A DNA stretch of 61,334 nucleotides from Blautia sp. GTDB lineage: Bacteria > Bacillota > Clostridia > Lachnospirales > Lachnospiraceae. The notes under the pieces are model-generated. The model was given only the letters and a program-made list of their open reading frames with translations. It was not told where the DNA came from and did not search any database. The stretch's first letter is position 1, and each line of letters opens with the position of its first letter. The DNA lies in NCBI GenBank assembly GCA_017459635.1, contig JAFUCO010000065.1, positions 1 to 61,334 on the forward strand, given 5' to 3'. Below are positions 61,227-61,334 of the stretch, one piece after another. Made by a program: the position numbers and the translations under genes.

Positions 61227-61334
61227 ATGTCATGCATTGTGTACATTACGAACAAAAAGACAAATACAAAATATGCATATCGTTCGGAATCTTATAGAGA
61301 TCCGGAAACTAAACAACCTAAAAGCCGACGAACC
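61227..61334 (+). CDS. IS1634-like transposase, N-terminal 36 codons
   Basis: MSCIVYITNKKTNTKYAYRS and DPETKQPKSRRT match the start of IS1634-family (DDE) transposases, which typically begin with a short YVTNKKTGxxYAYE-like segment. GGAGGG precedes the ATG. The gene runs off the window end. Confidence 0.75.
   Translation, partial: MSCIVYITNKKTNTKYAYRSESYRDPETKQPKSRRT

Larger units (their letters stand above)
61060..61334 (+). mobile_element. left end of an IS1634-like insertion sequence
   Basis: Homology of the flanking gene stops at about 61059, and an AT-rich non-coding stretch leads to a transposase start at 61227. A subterminal inverted repeat CATAAGTGG / CTACTTATG lies at 61061-61110. 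The exact terminal repeat and target duplication cannot be set because the other end is outside the window. Confidence 0.6.

Noticed and set aside
1-61334. tRNA or rRNA genes
   Set aside because: I saw no T-loop GGTTCGAATCC-type sequence with a matching acceptor stem, and no rRNA segments.

Overview
The window looks like chromosome of an anaerobic Firmicute of class Clostridia, most likely a Lachnospiraceae-type gut bacterium. This is inferred from gene content and order: an RlmD-type methyltransferase with the clostridial C-terminal extension, DUF1836 and DUF4364 proteins, a YerC/TrpR-like protein next to PcrA, a dcw cluster headed by mraZ, the priA-def-fmt-rsmB-rlmN-stp-prkC-rsgA-rpe-thiN cluster, and a MurE with the DNPR signature of meso-diaminopimelate peptidoglycan. 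Most genes lie on the minus strand. I see no rRNA, tRNA or CRISPR.

Layout. 0-8.2 kb: rlmD (cut by the window start), a repeat-tailed lipoprotein, a small membrane protein, pcrA, DUF1836, yerC, a DUF624 membrane protein and DUF4364. 8.2-16.5 kb: rarA, a cytidylate-kinase-like protein, a complete branched-chain amino acid ABC transporter (livJHMGF), and infC-rpmI-rplT with an attenuator leader; only 29 bp separate rplT from livJ. 16.5-26.4 kb: a compact dcw cluster, mraZ-rsmH-ftsL-ftsI-mraY-murD-ftsQ-ftsZ, that lacks ftsW, murG and murC. 26.4-31.9 kb: lgt, ychF, an unknown membrane protein, a GDPD lipase-like protein and thiN. 31.9-45.4 kb: the housekeeping cluster for translation start, rRNA methylation, PASTA kinase/phosphatase, primosome and murE, then a phosphoesterase and rdgB. 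45.5-51.3 kb: an rRNA methyltransferase, a candidate small RNA, an orphan ParA pair, and a sugar isomerase/kinase operon. 51.5-57.2 kb: a 41-bp tandem repeat, a secreted thioredoxin-fold protein, and an ECF sigma/anti-sigma/VWA module. 57.3-61.3 kb: accessory DNA with a toxin-antitoxin pair (MqsR-like toxin; antitoxin with MqsA-like N-terminus and Panacea/DUF4065-like C-terminus), an HxlR-type pseudogene, an unknown gene apparently cut at its 5' end by an insertion sequence, and the start of an IS1634-like transposase.

Three themes stand out. First, a dispersed palindrome (core GGGGACGGTTCTCTGTCTT) occurs at least four times plus one half-copy; it supplies the last codons and stop of rarA and lgt in the same frame, and the half-copy forms the last codons of the anti-sigma gene. 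Second, in-frame low-complexity or tandem-repeat tails recur, most strikingly on three divisome proteins (FtsQ, FtsI, FtsL). Third, the anti-sigma protein's outer domain looks like a shortened copy of the adjacent VWA protein without its VWA core.
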